Part shown: positions 8,067 to 16,723 of the stretch, piece by piece
Position numbering within the stretch: position 1 is the stretch's first letter
Layout of the letters: every line of letters begins with the position of its first letter
Assembly (NCBI GenBank): GCA_965223035.1
Contig: OZ244980.1
Span: forward strand, 1,240,001-1,304,000
Direction of reading: 5' to 3'
Source of the DNA: CAMDPA01 sp965223035
GTDB lineage: Bacteria > Pseudomonadota > Alphaproteobacteria > Rhizobiales > Hyphomicrobiaceae
Length of the DNA: 64,000 nucleotides
Notes under the pieces: generated by a model
The model's input: the letters and a program-made list of their open reading frames with translations, nothing else
The model's database searches: none
Told to the model about the DNA's origin: nothing
Position numbers and translations under genes: made by a program

Positions 8067-10207
8067 AACAGATTGAGCCACTCGATGGAACGCACGACGG
8101 GGAACAAATCGCCGAACACACTCTGCGGCCACTGAACCAGCAGGGTTCTGTGGAACAGAAAGTAGGAAAAGATCCACATTGGCAGCGCGATGCCGAGTGT
8201 TACCGTCCAACTCTCTTTGCCTTCGAAACGCATATAGGCGACCAGGAAGAAAAACAATGCGGGCAGCAGTCCGATCAGCGCGGCTGCGGCGAAGTAGGCC
8301 ACGAGCCAACCGAAGTACGTTGCCGCACGGATGAAAACGGTTCGCACGTTGAGATCGCCGTAATCGGCCTGAATATCGAAATGGACGTCATCGCCGCCCG
8401 GCTTGTTGCCAGCGCCTGCGGGTGCGGAGGGGGCCGGATTGACGCCGTCGCTGACGGCCGGTTCCGCCATCTGTGGTTTCACTGACGGGACCAAGAACAG
8501 GTCCGACATGATCTGCGCGCCGGTGAACACCACGCCTGCCCAGCCGATCACCTGTGGCACCAGCCGCGCGCCGAATTCCCACGCCGAGGCGATATAAATG
8601 CAGACCGCAAACGTCGCCAGGATGGCGAACGAGAACAACGTGCCGAGATTTAGGTTTTCACGCCGAAGGCCGATGTGGTAGCTGCTGCGCTGGCCGGTCT
8701 TGGAGCGGTCCAGAAACCCGCCGATGATCGGCCGCAGGGCGCTGTAAAGCGTGACGACGAGGATGATGGTGACCCACGGCGTGAACTTGCCCTCCCGGAA
8801 CACCCACAACCATTCCCAGCCGTAGCGATCGACCGAAATGAACATGTAGCGTTCAACCAGCGCGCCAAGCACGAAGCCCAGGATCAGCGGCGGCCGCGGC
8901 CAACGCATCCGCTTCATCACCCAACCGACGAAACCGAAAATCAGCAGGGCATAGATGTCCCCCCAGGCGTTGGAGCCCTGGTAGGCGCCGACGAAGGTCA
9001 CGGCCAGCACCACGGGGGCAAGGATGCCGATCCGCACAAGGGCGATCTTGGCGAGCTGATTGGCGAACAGGAAACAAAGCCCTGCGCCGAGGATGTTGGC
9101 GACGGCGACCGACCACACCAGCGTGTAGGTGATCTCGAGCCGGTCGGTCAGCATCTTGGGCCCGGGCTCAAGCCCGTGAATGAGAAAGGCGCCGAGGATC
9201 AGCGCCATGGAGGCCGAGCCCGGCACGCCGAACGCGATGGTCGGCAGCAAGGCGCCCCCTTCCTTGGCGTTGTTCGAACTCTCAGACGCGATCACGCCGC
9301 GGACGTCCCCCTTGCCGAAGGTCAGGCCGGAATCCTTGGTCGAGCGCACCGCGTGGCCATAGGCGATCCAGTCAATGACCGAGGCGCCGATGCCCGGGAC
9401 AGCACCCAGGGTGGAGCCGATCGTCGCACAACGAAGCAGCAGGAACTTGTTGCGGAAGACGTCCTTGATGCCCTGCAACTGCGACCAGCGCGACCCTGCG
9501 TTGGCGTTACCGGAGATCGATTGGCGCGTGATCACCATATCGGCGATCTCTGGAATAGCGAACAGGCCCAACGCCAACGGAACAACCGGGAGCCCGTCGT
9601 ACAAATAAAGCGAGTCAAACGTCCAGCGCAGCGTGCCGGTCTGCGGATCATCGCCGGCCGTCGCCACCATCAGGCCGATACACGCCGCGGCGAGCCCCTT
9701 GAGCGGGGTGCTACCGCTCAGCACCGCCACCAGGGACAGGCCGAACAGGCAAATCGCCAGCAGCTCAGGCGATGTGATCTGCAGGATAATCGGTCGGATC
9801 ACCGGCACCGCAAGCGCCAGCAGCATCGCGCCAAACAGTCCCCCGAGCAACGAGGCCGAGAACGCCGCGCCGAACGCCCGGCCGGCCTCTCCCTTGCGCG
9901 CCATCGGGTAGCCATCAAGGATCGTCGCCGCCGAACCCACGGTGCCCGGCACGCCAAACAGCACGGCTGGGATGGTGTCGGACGTGACCACCACGGCCTG
10001 CAGGCCCATCAGGAAGGCCAGCGCCGTGTACGGGTCCATGGTGAAGGTGAACGGCAGCAGCAGCGACAGGCCAACCAGCCCGCCCAGACCGGGAATGACG
10101 CCGAGCACCAACCCGATGATCACGCCGACGCCAAGGAAGGTCAGACGCAAGGGATCCGATAGGGCCACGGCGGCCTTGACCGCTGCGTCGAGCAATCCGG
10201 CGTCCAT
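8063..10207 (-). CDS. Tripartite tricarboxylate transporter permease, TctA-TctB fusion
   Basis: 714 residues. Residues 1 to about 500 are the large TctA permease, with many membrane helices and the family motifs GVIPGLGGLVGLSLLLPFTF near the N-terminus, SDTIPAVLFGVPGTVGSAAT, and EGGALLPTIAFGVPGSASMA in the second half. Residues about 510-714 resemble the small TctB subunit: four hydrophobic segments interrupted by a Pro/Ala-rich acidic loop (about residues 565-605). TctA and TctB are normally separate genes; here they are one frame with no break. The protein should sit in the inner membrane and import an organic acid delivered by the periplasmic TctC encoded just upstream. The start ATG at 10205-10207 has only a weak ribosome site. 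The stop lies in a repeat edge. Confidence 0.85.
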   Translation of the reverse strand: MDAGLLDAAVKAAVALSDPLRLTFLGVGVIIGLVLGVIPGLGGLVGLSLLLPFTFTMDPYTALAFLMGLQAVVVTSDTIPAVLFGVPGTVGSAATILDGYPMARKGEAGRAFGAAFSASLLGGLFGAMLLALAVPVIRPIILQITSPELLAICLFGLSLVAVLSGSTPLKGLAAACIGLMVATAGDDPQTGTLRWTFDSLYLYDGLPVVPLALGLFAIPEIADMVITRQSISGNANAGSRWSQLQGIKDVFRNKFLLLRCATIGSTLGAVPGIGASVIDWIAYGHAVRSTKDSGLTFGKGDVRGVIASESSNNAKEGGALLPTIAFGVPGSASMALILGAFLIHGLEPGPKMLTDRLEITYTLVWSVAVANILGAGLCFLFANQLAKIALVRIGILAPVVLAVTFVGAYQGSNAWGDIYALLIFGFVGWVMKRMRWPRPPLILGFVLGALVERYMFISVDRYGWEWLWVFREGKFTPWVTIILVVTLYSALRPIIGGFLDRSKTGQRSSYHIGLRRENLNLGTLFSFAILATFAVCIYIASAWEFGARLVPQVIGWAGVVFTGAQIMSDLFLVPSVKPQMAEPAVSDGVNPAPSAPAGAGNKPGGDDVHFDIQADYGDLNVRTVFIRAATYFGWLVAYFAAAALIGLLPALFFFLVAYMRFEGKESWTVTLGIALPMWIFSYFLFHRTLLVQWPQSVFGDLFPVVRSIEWLNLF

Positions 10208-10455
10208 CGAGATTGTGCCCCGTCACTTGTAGGCGGTGCTTGATATCAGCGGCCAGCGCGCAAACTGTTTGTGCGGCTTAAGGCCAAGATGCACCAATTG
10301 GCAAATCAAAAGCAGCGGCGGCTTGGCAGTCCGCCTTAACCAAGACTACAACACCTCAATACGCCGCCGTCCCCCAATTCAACGATCGGGGGACGGTTGC
10401 TGGTGTGAGGGATGCAGCGCCCCCGCCCTAACGGCGAAGGGCCTTGATGATTTCG

Positions 10456-11508
10456 TCATTTCTTCCCGAAAATCATCTCGCGCGCCGCGGCAACGACCTT
10501 CGGGTCAGCGTTGTCGTACGCCTTGTTGACGAAGTCCTGGATCTTAGCGCCCGGCGTCGCGATGATCCTTAGGCGTCGCTTCTTGGCATCGGCGACGTAC
10601 GCCGGGTCCTTGATCATTTTGGCGAAGGCCTCGCGCAACGGCGCGACGATTTTCTGCGGCGCACCTGGTGGCAGCGCGATGCCACGGCCAATGATGCCCA
10701 ACGTCGCCATGAACGAGACGATGGGCTTGTCCTTGTCCGCGACCAAGTCCCGCAGCATCGGCACGTCAGGCAATGCGGGGTCAGTCCAAACGCCCGTTTG
10801 CATGATCGCATTGGCGAAAACTTTGCCGTTGGCGTCTTTCTCGAACCAATGGGGTACCTTTGAGCTCCAGGCCAGCCAATTAAAGCCGGTACCCTGATGC
10901 TCGCCCTGCTCCATCGCCAAGATCGTCTTGCTCGAGCCCTTGTAGCCGGACACCTGCTTGATCTTCAGGCCCAGCATCTGCTTCGCCATCCGCGGGATCA
11001 GGAACGAGGTTGAGCCGGGGCCGGTGTTGCCAACGATGATCTGCTTGGTCTTCAGATCCTGCCATTTTTGAACGCCGGAATCGGCACGCACCACAAAGAT
11101 CGTGTTGGTCTGGTTGGTTGACCCGATCCAGGTGAATTCCTTGGCATTGTACTTAACCTTGTCGGGCCGAAGTATCTGCGAAACGACGACGGTGTCCGGC
11201 GGCATCAGCCAGTGGTAGCCGCCCTTCGGCATGGCCCGGTAAGCAAAGTTGGTCATCTTGATGCCGCCAGCGCCCGGCTGCGATTTGACGATGATCTTCG
11301 GATTGCCGGGAATCTGCTTCGGCAGATGCTCGGCTATGGTGCGGGAGTATTTCCCGTAGGTGCCACCGAAACCGTAGCCGATAAAGATGGTGATCGTCTT
11401 GCCGTTGAAGAAATCCCCAAGGCCGTCTGCTTTGACGACAGATGATGGGGTCTGTGCCAATAAGATGGCGGCGGCGGCTACCGTTAAGGTCGACATTTTC
11501 CCAAGCAT
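10456..11508 (-). CDS. Tripartite tricarboxylate transporter substrate-binding protein, TctC-like
   Basis: 350 residues from the ATG at 11508, chosen because GGGAGAAGAG lies just upstream; frames extending to 11586 lack this. A signal peptide is visible (STLTVAAAAILLAQTPSSVV). The mature part has the Bug/TctC fold pattern: FFNGKTITIFIGYGFGGTYG, KIIVKSQPGAGGIKMTNF, IIVGNTGPGSTSFLIP and the C-terminal GIALPPGAPQKIVAPLREAF. It is the periplasmic binding component and lies upstream of tctAB on the same strand, with 248 bp between them. The ligand is unknown (a carboxylate is expected). A 15-bp minisatellite lies about 170 bp upstream of the start. Confidence 0.85.
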   Translation of the reverse strand: MLGKMSTLTVAAAAILLAQTPSSVVKADGLGDFFNGKTITIFIGYGFGGTYGKYSRTIAEHLPKQIPGNPKIIVKSQPGAGGIKMTNFAYRAMPKGGYHWLMPPDTVVVSQILRPDKVKYNAKEFTWIGSTNQTNTIFVVRADSGVQKWQDLKTKQIIVGNTGPGSTSFLIPRMAKQMLGLKIKQVSGYKGSSKTILAMEQGEHQGTGFNWLAWSSKVPHWFEKDANGKVFANAIMQTGVWTDPALPDVPMLRDLVADKDKPIVSFMATLGIIGRGIALPPGAPQKIVAPLREAFAKMIKDPAYVADAKKRRLRIIATPGAKIQDFVNKAYDNADPKVVAAAREMIFGKK

Positions 11509-11673
11509 ACTCTTCTCCCTTTGGCCCAAGCGGTCTTCTCGACGTAGATTTATTAGGGCAGTTCTGTGAGTTACTACACTTCGCATACTTCGCCGCTCCG
11601 GTACAGCTTAGATCGTCAGCTATACTAGCGATGACCTGCCATTCGGCAACCCATTGATGGCCAAACGGTCATC

Positions 11674-11741
11674 GCCAGGGCAGTGAGTGCCAGGGCAGTG
11701 AGTGCCAGGGCAGTGAGTGCTCGGGCAGTGAGTGCTCGGGC
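11674..11741. repeat. Tandem repeat, 15-bp unit GCCAGGGCAGTGAGT, about 4.5 copies
   Basis: Three perfect units (11674-11718), one with two changes (GCTCGGGCAGTGAGT), then a partial unit. It is located upstream of tctC on its promoter side. Confidence 0.95.
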
Positions 11742-12543
11742 GAACGCGGCCGGACCGGTCATTGCCTTCTCGGCGGTGATCAGGACGCCCACGAGGTGGC
11801 GCGCTGACCGCTGTGTTCTAGATCAGATGCGTGCTTCCGGTGACAGGTAGAGCAACGTGGGTGGATCCGAAAACACAATCAAAAAATGAGCTGGTGTTGC
11901 GGTGGAGCCAGTTGGCAACCAACCATCGGAGCAGCACAACGAGGCAGGTCCTGCGCGCGCGCCAGCGGATCGCCATGGCGTTCAACACCATCTCGCATGA
12001 TTGAGGCGGTCGGGAACCCGAACCACCTATGGTTGATGCGAGGCGATGCGCACCATTCGCCCGAGCCAACGCGGGGAGGTCGATCGGCGGTGCCGTGAAG
12101 ATGGGCACACAGCACGTCGTCAGCGCCACACGCCAATATGAGCGCCTGCGTCGCGTTCGAGGTGTTCCGCGATGCGACGCCATCTCCAACGATCATGCTC
12201 CGGCGCCGCCGACCAGTGACCCGGCCAGTAGTTCCAGCTCGCTGAGGCAGATTCCGTCGGCATCGATGCCCCCGTGTCGACCCAGCAGAAACGGCCTTGC
12301 CTGATGATCGGCAGCGCCACTATCATTCCCCGCTCGGCCGCACCCTCCAGCCCAACCCGCCGGGGCTGGCCGACGGGCCGAGCGTTTGCGCGGATGCACG
12401 CGGGAACCCAAACGCGGACGTCGACCCGGGCGGGCGTCATGCCGCCGCCGGACCGGCCGTCGGGAACCGTGGTCCTACGGACTTTGCACAAAAACTGTCG
12501 TAGCAAATGATGATAAAGGCGTCGCCAAGCGCGGAGGTTGACA
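11742..12543. other. Gap with decayed minus-strand frames
   Basis: Several overlapping minus-strand frames (11818-12575) have coding-like composition but switch frame repeatedly. None has a start with a ribosome site and I recognise no family. A degraded gene is possible; I see nothing intact. Confidence 0.3.
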
Positions 12544-13020
12544 ATGGCTTCGGACCGGCGCCAATTCGTCCACAATGTAAGACGCCTCTATCTCGTGGAG
12601 GTGGATCTCGATCCTTGTATGACTGAACGAATATTGGGCTTGCAAGGCGGCACCGTTTCGCACTGCATTGGAGCCGATTTGTTGGCAAGCGATGTTTGTC
12701 CGGAAGGCGCGCCTGGGTCGGTGGACATATTGCTTTCACGAGAGAACAAGTCCGAAGGATTGCGCTTGATAATGATTAGTCCAATGAGTAAGGATGACGC
12801 CGGGTGGGATGATATGCCAGAGGTCATCGCAAGTATTTTTGGAAAAAATGAACCCTCGCCATCAAGAAATCGCAAAGGATTTGCAATAAGCTATGAGGCG
12901 GAGGGAAAAGGTGGGCGATCTATTCATTTTCTGTTCGACCTCCCGAAGTTGATGCGTAGCCGGTCCTCGAATAGCCCAATGTTTTCTGGAATTTTGATTG
13001 AATACCACAACAATCAATAA
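12544..13020 (+). CDS. Orphan protein of unknown function, low-GC gene
   Basis: 158 residues from ATG with GGAGG 8 nt upstream, an almost ideal spacing. The protein starts ASDRRQFVHNVRRLYLVEVD and contains a conserved-looking middle (MISPMSKDDAGWDDMPEVI) and a C-terminal ISYEAEGKGGRSIHFLFDLP. There is no signal peptide or membrane helix. The base composition is clearly more AT-rich than its neighbours (for example 12760-12920), suggesting recent transfer. I do not recognise the family. The next 600 bp contain a short degraded frame on the same strand. Confidence 0.7.
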   Translation: MASDRRQFVHNVRRLYLVEVDLDPCMTERILGLQGGTVSHCIGADLLASDVCPEGAPGSVDILLSRENKSEGLRLIMISPMSKDDAGWDDMPEVIASIFGKNEPSPSRNRKGFAISYEAEGKGGRSIHFLFDLPKLMRSRSSNSPMFSGILIEYHNNQ

Positions 13021-13057
13021 GCCTTGCTTTTGCTGAGGTGGAGCGCGGCCACTTCAA

Positions 13058-13237
13058 CTGGCGATTTCGGAAGATCTGCCGGAGTATTTTTGTGCATGGC
13101 TGAGGGCGCGTGCCGATCCAGGGCGCAGTTCTCCCGATCCGGACGAATTCATTACATTCGATGAAGCCAGGTATTCCGGCGCGCTCGCGCAAATGGTGGT
13201 CTGGACCGCTGGACAATCGAACACCAAGCGACGTTGA
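13058..13237 (+). pseudogene. Possible remnant reading frame, no start codon
   Basis: A 59-codon open stretch reads LAISEDLPEYFCAWLRARAD, then DPDEFITFDEARYSGALAQM and ends in TGA. Codon use looks genuine, but there is no start and the frame is closed upstream. It lies just downstream of the low-GC orphan gene and may be what is left of a partner gene. A second coding-like scrap (PLAGVAEAMSRPDFTGAVVA) occurs near 13355-13440. I identify neither. Confidence 0.3.
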
Positions 13238-13612
13238 CATTCGGAAAATGAATCCGCTCTGGGCCATTGACATCGGTCAAGCGAAGCGCGCGTAGATCTG
13301 GATCCCGGGCCCCGGCACGACTCGGGGGCAGCTTGGCCCATGCCGTCAACGGCCTTTGGCAGGCGTTGCGGAGGCCATGTCGCGGCCGGATTTCACCGGC
13401 GCGGTTGTGGCGCGGTTATCGGGCAACGGTCAACTGGCCTGACCTGGATCAATGCCGGTATCCGGATAGTAATCCAGGACCGCCGACTGATGAGGCAGCT
13501 CGGTGGACATGCGGTTGTGTCGCGCTTGCTGGGCGTGAGAGGGGCGGGCGGTGCCGCTGACCGAATTCGCGCCGGCGCTGTGGCGCCGTTCGCACAGGCT
13601 CGGCGCCGTGGT

Positions 13613-14656
13613 ATGACGTCCACGATGTCCAACATCAAACTGAGTTTGCGCGCCGTCTTGGCTGCGGCTGTGATCGTGCTGGCCGTCGTCATCGCATGGT
13701 GGTGGCTCATTGGGCGCGGTCCTGAAGTGCGCGTGGTGATACCAACCCGGGGCGATGCCGCCAGGGTGGTCTACGCCACCGGCCGCGTTGAGCCGGTCTA
13801 TTGGGCCAAAGTCTCCGCGCTCAAGCGCAAGCGCATCATCGACATCTGCAAATGCGAGGGCAAAGCCGTCACAAAGGGCGACGTGCTGGCGCGGCTGGAT
13901 GACGTGGAGGAGCGCGCCATCTTGCGCGAGTTGAAGGCGCGGCATGCGCGTTTGCAGCAAGATGCGGACCGTCTCAAGCAGCTCTATGAGCGCAATGTGG
14001 TATCCCGGACCAGCTATGAGGACAAGCTCACCTTAGTTCGTGAATATGGCGCGCGCATCGCCGCCCAGGCGGATCGCCTCGATGATCTGCAATTGAAGGC
14101 GCCGATGGACGGCATCGTCTTGCGCCGCGATGGCGAGGTCGGCGAGATCGCCGGCACCGGCGCCAACGATGTTCTGTTTTGGGTCGGCCGGCCGCGACCG
14201 TTGCGCGTGACCGCGGAGGTCAACGAGGAGGACATCGCCGTGGTGCAAACCGGCATGCGCGTCTTGTTACGACACGATGGATTTGAGGGCCAATCGCTGC
14301 GTGCCAGGGTCGACGAGATCACGCCGAAGGGCGACCCGACGACCAAGACGTTCCGGGTTTATTTCGCGCTGCCCGATAACACGCCGCTCAAAATCGGCAT
14401 GAGCGTTGAGGCCAACATCATTGTCCGCGAGGTTACCAATGCGCTGCTGGTGCCGACCGAGGCCGTCAGCGATGGCGTGTTGCAGACCATCCGCGACGGT
14501 CGGGTGCGACGGCTGCCGGTCGCGCTTGGTATCCGCGGAACCCGCAAGGTCGAGATCCTGTCTGAGCTTCCCTCAAAGCTCGTGATCCTCTCGCCGGCTC
14601 GCGCCGATCTCGCGGAAGGCGCGCGCGTGCGGCCACGGCTGGCGAGCGGCCGATGA
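13613..14656 (+). CDS. HlyD/MacA-type periplasmic adaptor (membrane fusion protein)
   Basis: 347 residues from the ATG at 13613 (13625 also possible; no strong ribosome site). One N-terminal membrane anchor (LRAVLAAAVIVLAVVIAWWW) is followed by the lipoyl-like half motif (KVSALKRKRIIDICKCEGKA, then GDVLARLDD), a coiled-coil hairpin (about residues 100-150), the second lipoyl half (LKAPMDGIVLRRDGEVGEI) and beta-barrel/membrane-proximal domains. It links an inner-membrane ABC transporter to an outer component. It is translationally coupled to the permease (ATGA overlap) in a three-gene operon with a LolD-type ATPase. Two Cys spaced CKC in the lipoyl region are unusual for the family. Confidence 0.85.
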   Translation: MTSTMSNIKLSLRAVLAAAVIVLAVVIAWWWLIGRGPEVRVVIPTRGDAARVVYATGRVEPVYWAKVSALKRKRIIDICKCEGKAVTKGDVLARLDDVEERAILRELKARHARLQQDADRLKQLYERNVVSRTSYEDKLTLVREYGARIAAQADRLDDLQLKAPMDGIVLRRDGEVGEIAGTGANDVLFWVGRPRPLRVTAEVNEEDIAVVQTGMRVLLRHDGFEGQSLRARVDEITPKGDPTTKTFRVYFALPDNTPLKIGMSVEANIIVREVTNALLVPTEAVSDGVLQTIRDGRVRRLPVALGIRGTRKVEILSELPSKLVILSPARADLAEGARVRPRLASGR

Positions 14657-15888
14657 GATTGATTTTCGATATCGCCATTACGCACGTTTTGGCCCGGGTC
14701 CGGCAGACCTTGGTCGGCATGATGGGTGTCGCCATGGGCGTCGGCTTCTCGGTGATGATGGCGGCGCTGATGGAAGGCTCGCAACGGGACTTCGTCGCCC
14801 AACTGGTCGACAGTCTGCCGCATATCACGATCAGCGATGAACGCCGCAAGCCGCCCATTCAACCGTCTGAACGCGCCTATGCCGCTGTCGAGATCAGTGG
14901 CCTGACGACCCCGGTGACGCGGGCGGGGATCAAAAACCCGTATGCCATCATGGCCTCGTTGGACACCTGGCTTGACGGCGACATCGCCCCATCAGTGCAG
15001 GCGCGCGCCGTGATCCGCTTTGCCGGCCGGGATACCGCCGCCAACGTGACCGGGATAGATCCACGCCGCGAGCGGATGGTTTCCAAACTGCCCGCGCAGC
15101 TGCGCCACGCAACCTTGGATAGTCTTTACAAGGCTTCCAATGCCATCATCTTGGGCGACAAGCTCGCGGCGAAGATCGGCGTGCGCATCGGCAACACGAT
15201 CACGCTTGCCTCCGGCACCGGTCAGGTGCTGTCCTGCACCGTCGTTGCCTTCTTCCACTCCGGCGTGGCGCAGGCCGACGAAACGCAAACCTATACGCTG
15301 CTGAAGACGGCGCAAATCCTCGCCGGCCAGACCGGGCTGATCAACGCGATCCGCGTGCGGGTGGCCGACATCATGTCCGCGCGCCAGCGGGCACAGGTGA
15401 TCGAGGCGCAGACCGGTTATAAATCGGTGTCGTGGCAAGAGGCCAACGAGGACCTGTTGTCCGCCTTCGAGATTCGCAATTTCATCATGTACACCATCGT
15501 TGGCGCGATTCTCCTGGTGGCGTCGTTCGGCACCTACAACATTATTTCCACCATCACCCACGAGAAGACCCGCGACATCGCCATCCTCAAATCGCTGGGC
15601 TTCACCTCGGCCACGCTGCGGCGCATTTTTCTACTGGAAGCGATGCTGATCGGGCTCGGTGGCACCCTGATCGGCTTCGTCGTCGGCTACCTGTTGTGCC
15701 TGGGTTTAGCCTCCATCGAGTTCAAAAGCCCGTTCGTCGACGCCACCCATTTGCCGATCTATTACACCCCGATCCACTACGCCATCGCCGCCGGCGTCGC
15801 CATCGCTGCCTCGTTGATCGCCGGGTATCTACCGGCCCGCAAGGCGGCCGCTCTGCAACCGGTCGAGATCATCCGCGGGGCGTCCTGA
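14653..15888 (+). CDS. ABC transporter permease, FtsX/MacB type
   Basis: 411 residues. A membrane helix near residues 20-40 is followed by a large periplasmic MacB_PCD domain (about 45-265) and then three helices, including FIMYTIVGAILLVASFGTYN with the conserved coupling segment THEKTRDIAILKSLGFTSAT, and a C-terminal ARKAAALQPVEIIRG typical of FtsX-domain permeases. The start ATG overlaps the adaptor stop (ATGA); its stop overlaps the ATPase start (TGATG). With the adaptor and ATPase it should form an exporter acting from the inner membrane or periplasm. The substrate is not evident; DevBCA- or MacAB-like systems export glycolipids, peptides or drugs. Confidence 0.9.
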   Translation: MRLIFDIAITHVLARVRQTLVGMMGVAMGVGFSVMMAALMEGSQRDFVAQLVDSLPHITISDERRKPPIQPSERAYAAVEISGLTTPVTRAGIKNPYAIMASLDTWLDGDIAPSVQARAVIRFAGRDTAANVTGIDPRRERMVSKLPAQLRHATLDSLYKASNAIILGDKLAAKIGVRIGNTITLASGTGQVLSCTVVAFFHSGVAQADETQTYTLLKTAQILAGQTGLINAIRVRVADIMSARQRAQVIEAQTGYKSVSWQEANEDLLSAFEIRNFIMYTIVGAILLVASFGTYNIISTITHEKTRDIAILKSLGFTSATLRRIFLLEAMLIGLGGTLIGFVVGYLLCLGLASIEFKSPFVDATHLPIYYTPIHYAIAAGVAIAASLIAGYLPARKAAALQPVEIIRGAS

Positions 15889-16577
15889 TGCAGGCTGAGG
15901 CGACGGCAGCCTTGATAGAGACGCGGTCGATGACCAAGATCATTGGCGGCGAGATCGCCACCACCTTGGTTCGTGACATTAACATGAGGATCGAGCCGGG
16001 CGAGCTCGTCGCCGTGATCGGACCGTCGGGCTCGGGCAAAAGTTCGCTTCTGTACCTGTTGGGGTTGCTCGACGTTCCAAGCTCGGGCGAGGTTTTGATC
16101 AGGGGTCAACCCGCCAGCCATCTCGATGAAGGCGCGCGCGCCAGTTTGCGGCTGTCGTTGCTGGGCTTCGTATTCCAGTTTCATTTCCTGCTGCCCGAAT
16201 TCACCGCGATCGACAACTTGATGCTGCCGATGCGCGCATTGGGCCGGCTTGATGCCCGGCAGCGTCAACGACGCGCGGTTTCACTGCTGTCGACGCTTGG
16301 TCTGGCCGATCACGCACATAAGCGCCCAGCGCAGTTGTCCGGCGGCCAGCGCCAACGGGTGGCGATCGCCCGCGCGCTGGCAAACGACCCGGTCCTCTTG
16401 CTGGCGGACGAGCCGACCGGAAATCTCGACACCGCCGCGAGCGGACAAGTCATGGCGATCTTCCGGCGCTTGGTTGATGAGACGGGCCGATCGGTCGTGA
16501 TCGTGACGCACGACATGGGGCTGGCCAGCCAGGCGGACCGGCAAATCCGTGTCGTGGACGGCATGATTGTCGATTAG
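15888..16577 (+). CDS. ABC transporter ATP-binding protein, LolD/MacB-NBD type
   Basis: 229 residues. Walker A GPSGSGKSS, Q-loop region FVFQFHFLLPEFTAIDNLML, signature LSGGQRQRVAIARAL, Walker B VLLLADEPTGNLD and switch VIVTHD are all intact. The Q-loop context and length match the LolD/MacB nucleotide-binding group that partners FtsX-type permeases. The start is fixed by the one-base TGATG overlap with the permease; the same frame is open far upstream but only as a shadow of the permease. Last gene of the operon; a family B-like repeat follows its TAG. Confidence 0.93.
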   Translation: MQAEATAALIETRSMTKIIGGEIATTLVRDINMRIEPGELVAVIGPSGSGKSSLLYLLGLLDVPSSGEVLIRGQPASHLDEGARASLRLSLLGFVFQFHFLLPEFTAIDNLMLPMRALGRLDARQRQRRAVSLLSTLGLADHAHKRPAQLSGGQRQRVAIARALANDPVLLLADEPTGNLDTAASGQVMAIFRRLVDETGRSVVIVTHDMGLASQADRQIRVVDGMIVD

Positions 16578-16584
16578 ATCGTTT

Positions 16585-16660
16585 CCCGATTGGCTGCAAC
16601 CGGGCGGGGGAGCGGGATGGCAAGGCTGATCCGCCCAAAGCGGAATGGATCTTGATCGGC
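16585..16660. repeat. Family B repeat, partial
   Basis: GGGGGAGCGGGATGG, then GCTGATCCGCCCAAAGCGGA match the family B core, in the gap between the convergent ABC operon and SLC13 gene. Confidence 0.55.
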
Positions 16661-16663
16661 AAG

Positions 16664-16723
16664 CCCTACAGCGGCCCCTACAGCGGCCCCTACAGCGGCC
16701 CCTACTGCGGCCCCTACAGCGGC
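16664..16723. repeat. Tandem repeat, 12-bp unit CCCTACAGCGGC, five copies
   Basis: Five contiguous units, with one substitution in the fourth (CCCTACTGCGGC). The last unit contains the stop codon (CTA, 16714-16716) of the minus-strand SLC13 gene, so the array begins inside that gene's final codon pair. Confidence 0.95.

Noticed and set aside
8675..10162. 495-codon plus-strand frame opposite tctAB
   Set aside because: It mirrors the codon structure of the real permease gene; its product is Arg/His/Gln-rich low complexity with no family match.
11818..12575. Minus-strand frames as an intact gene
   Set aside because: The coding-like signal jumps frames and none has a ribosome site; left as possible decayed DNA.
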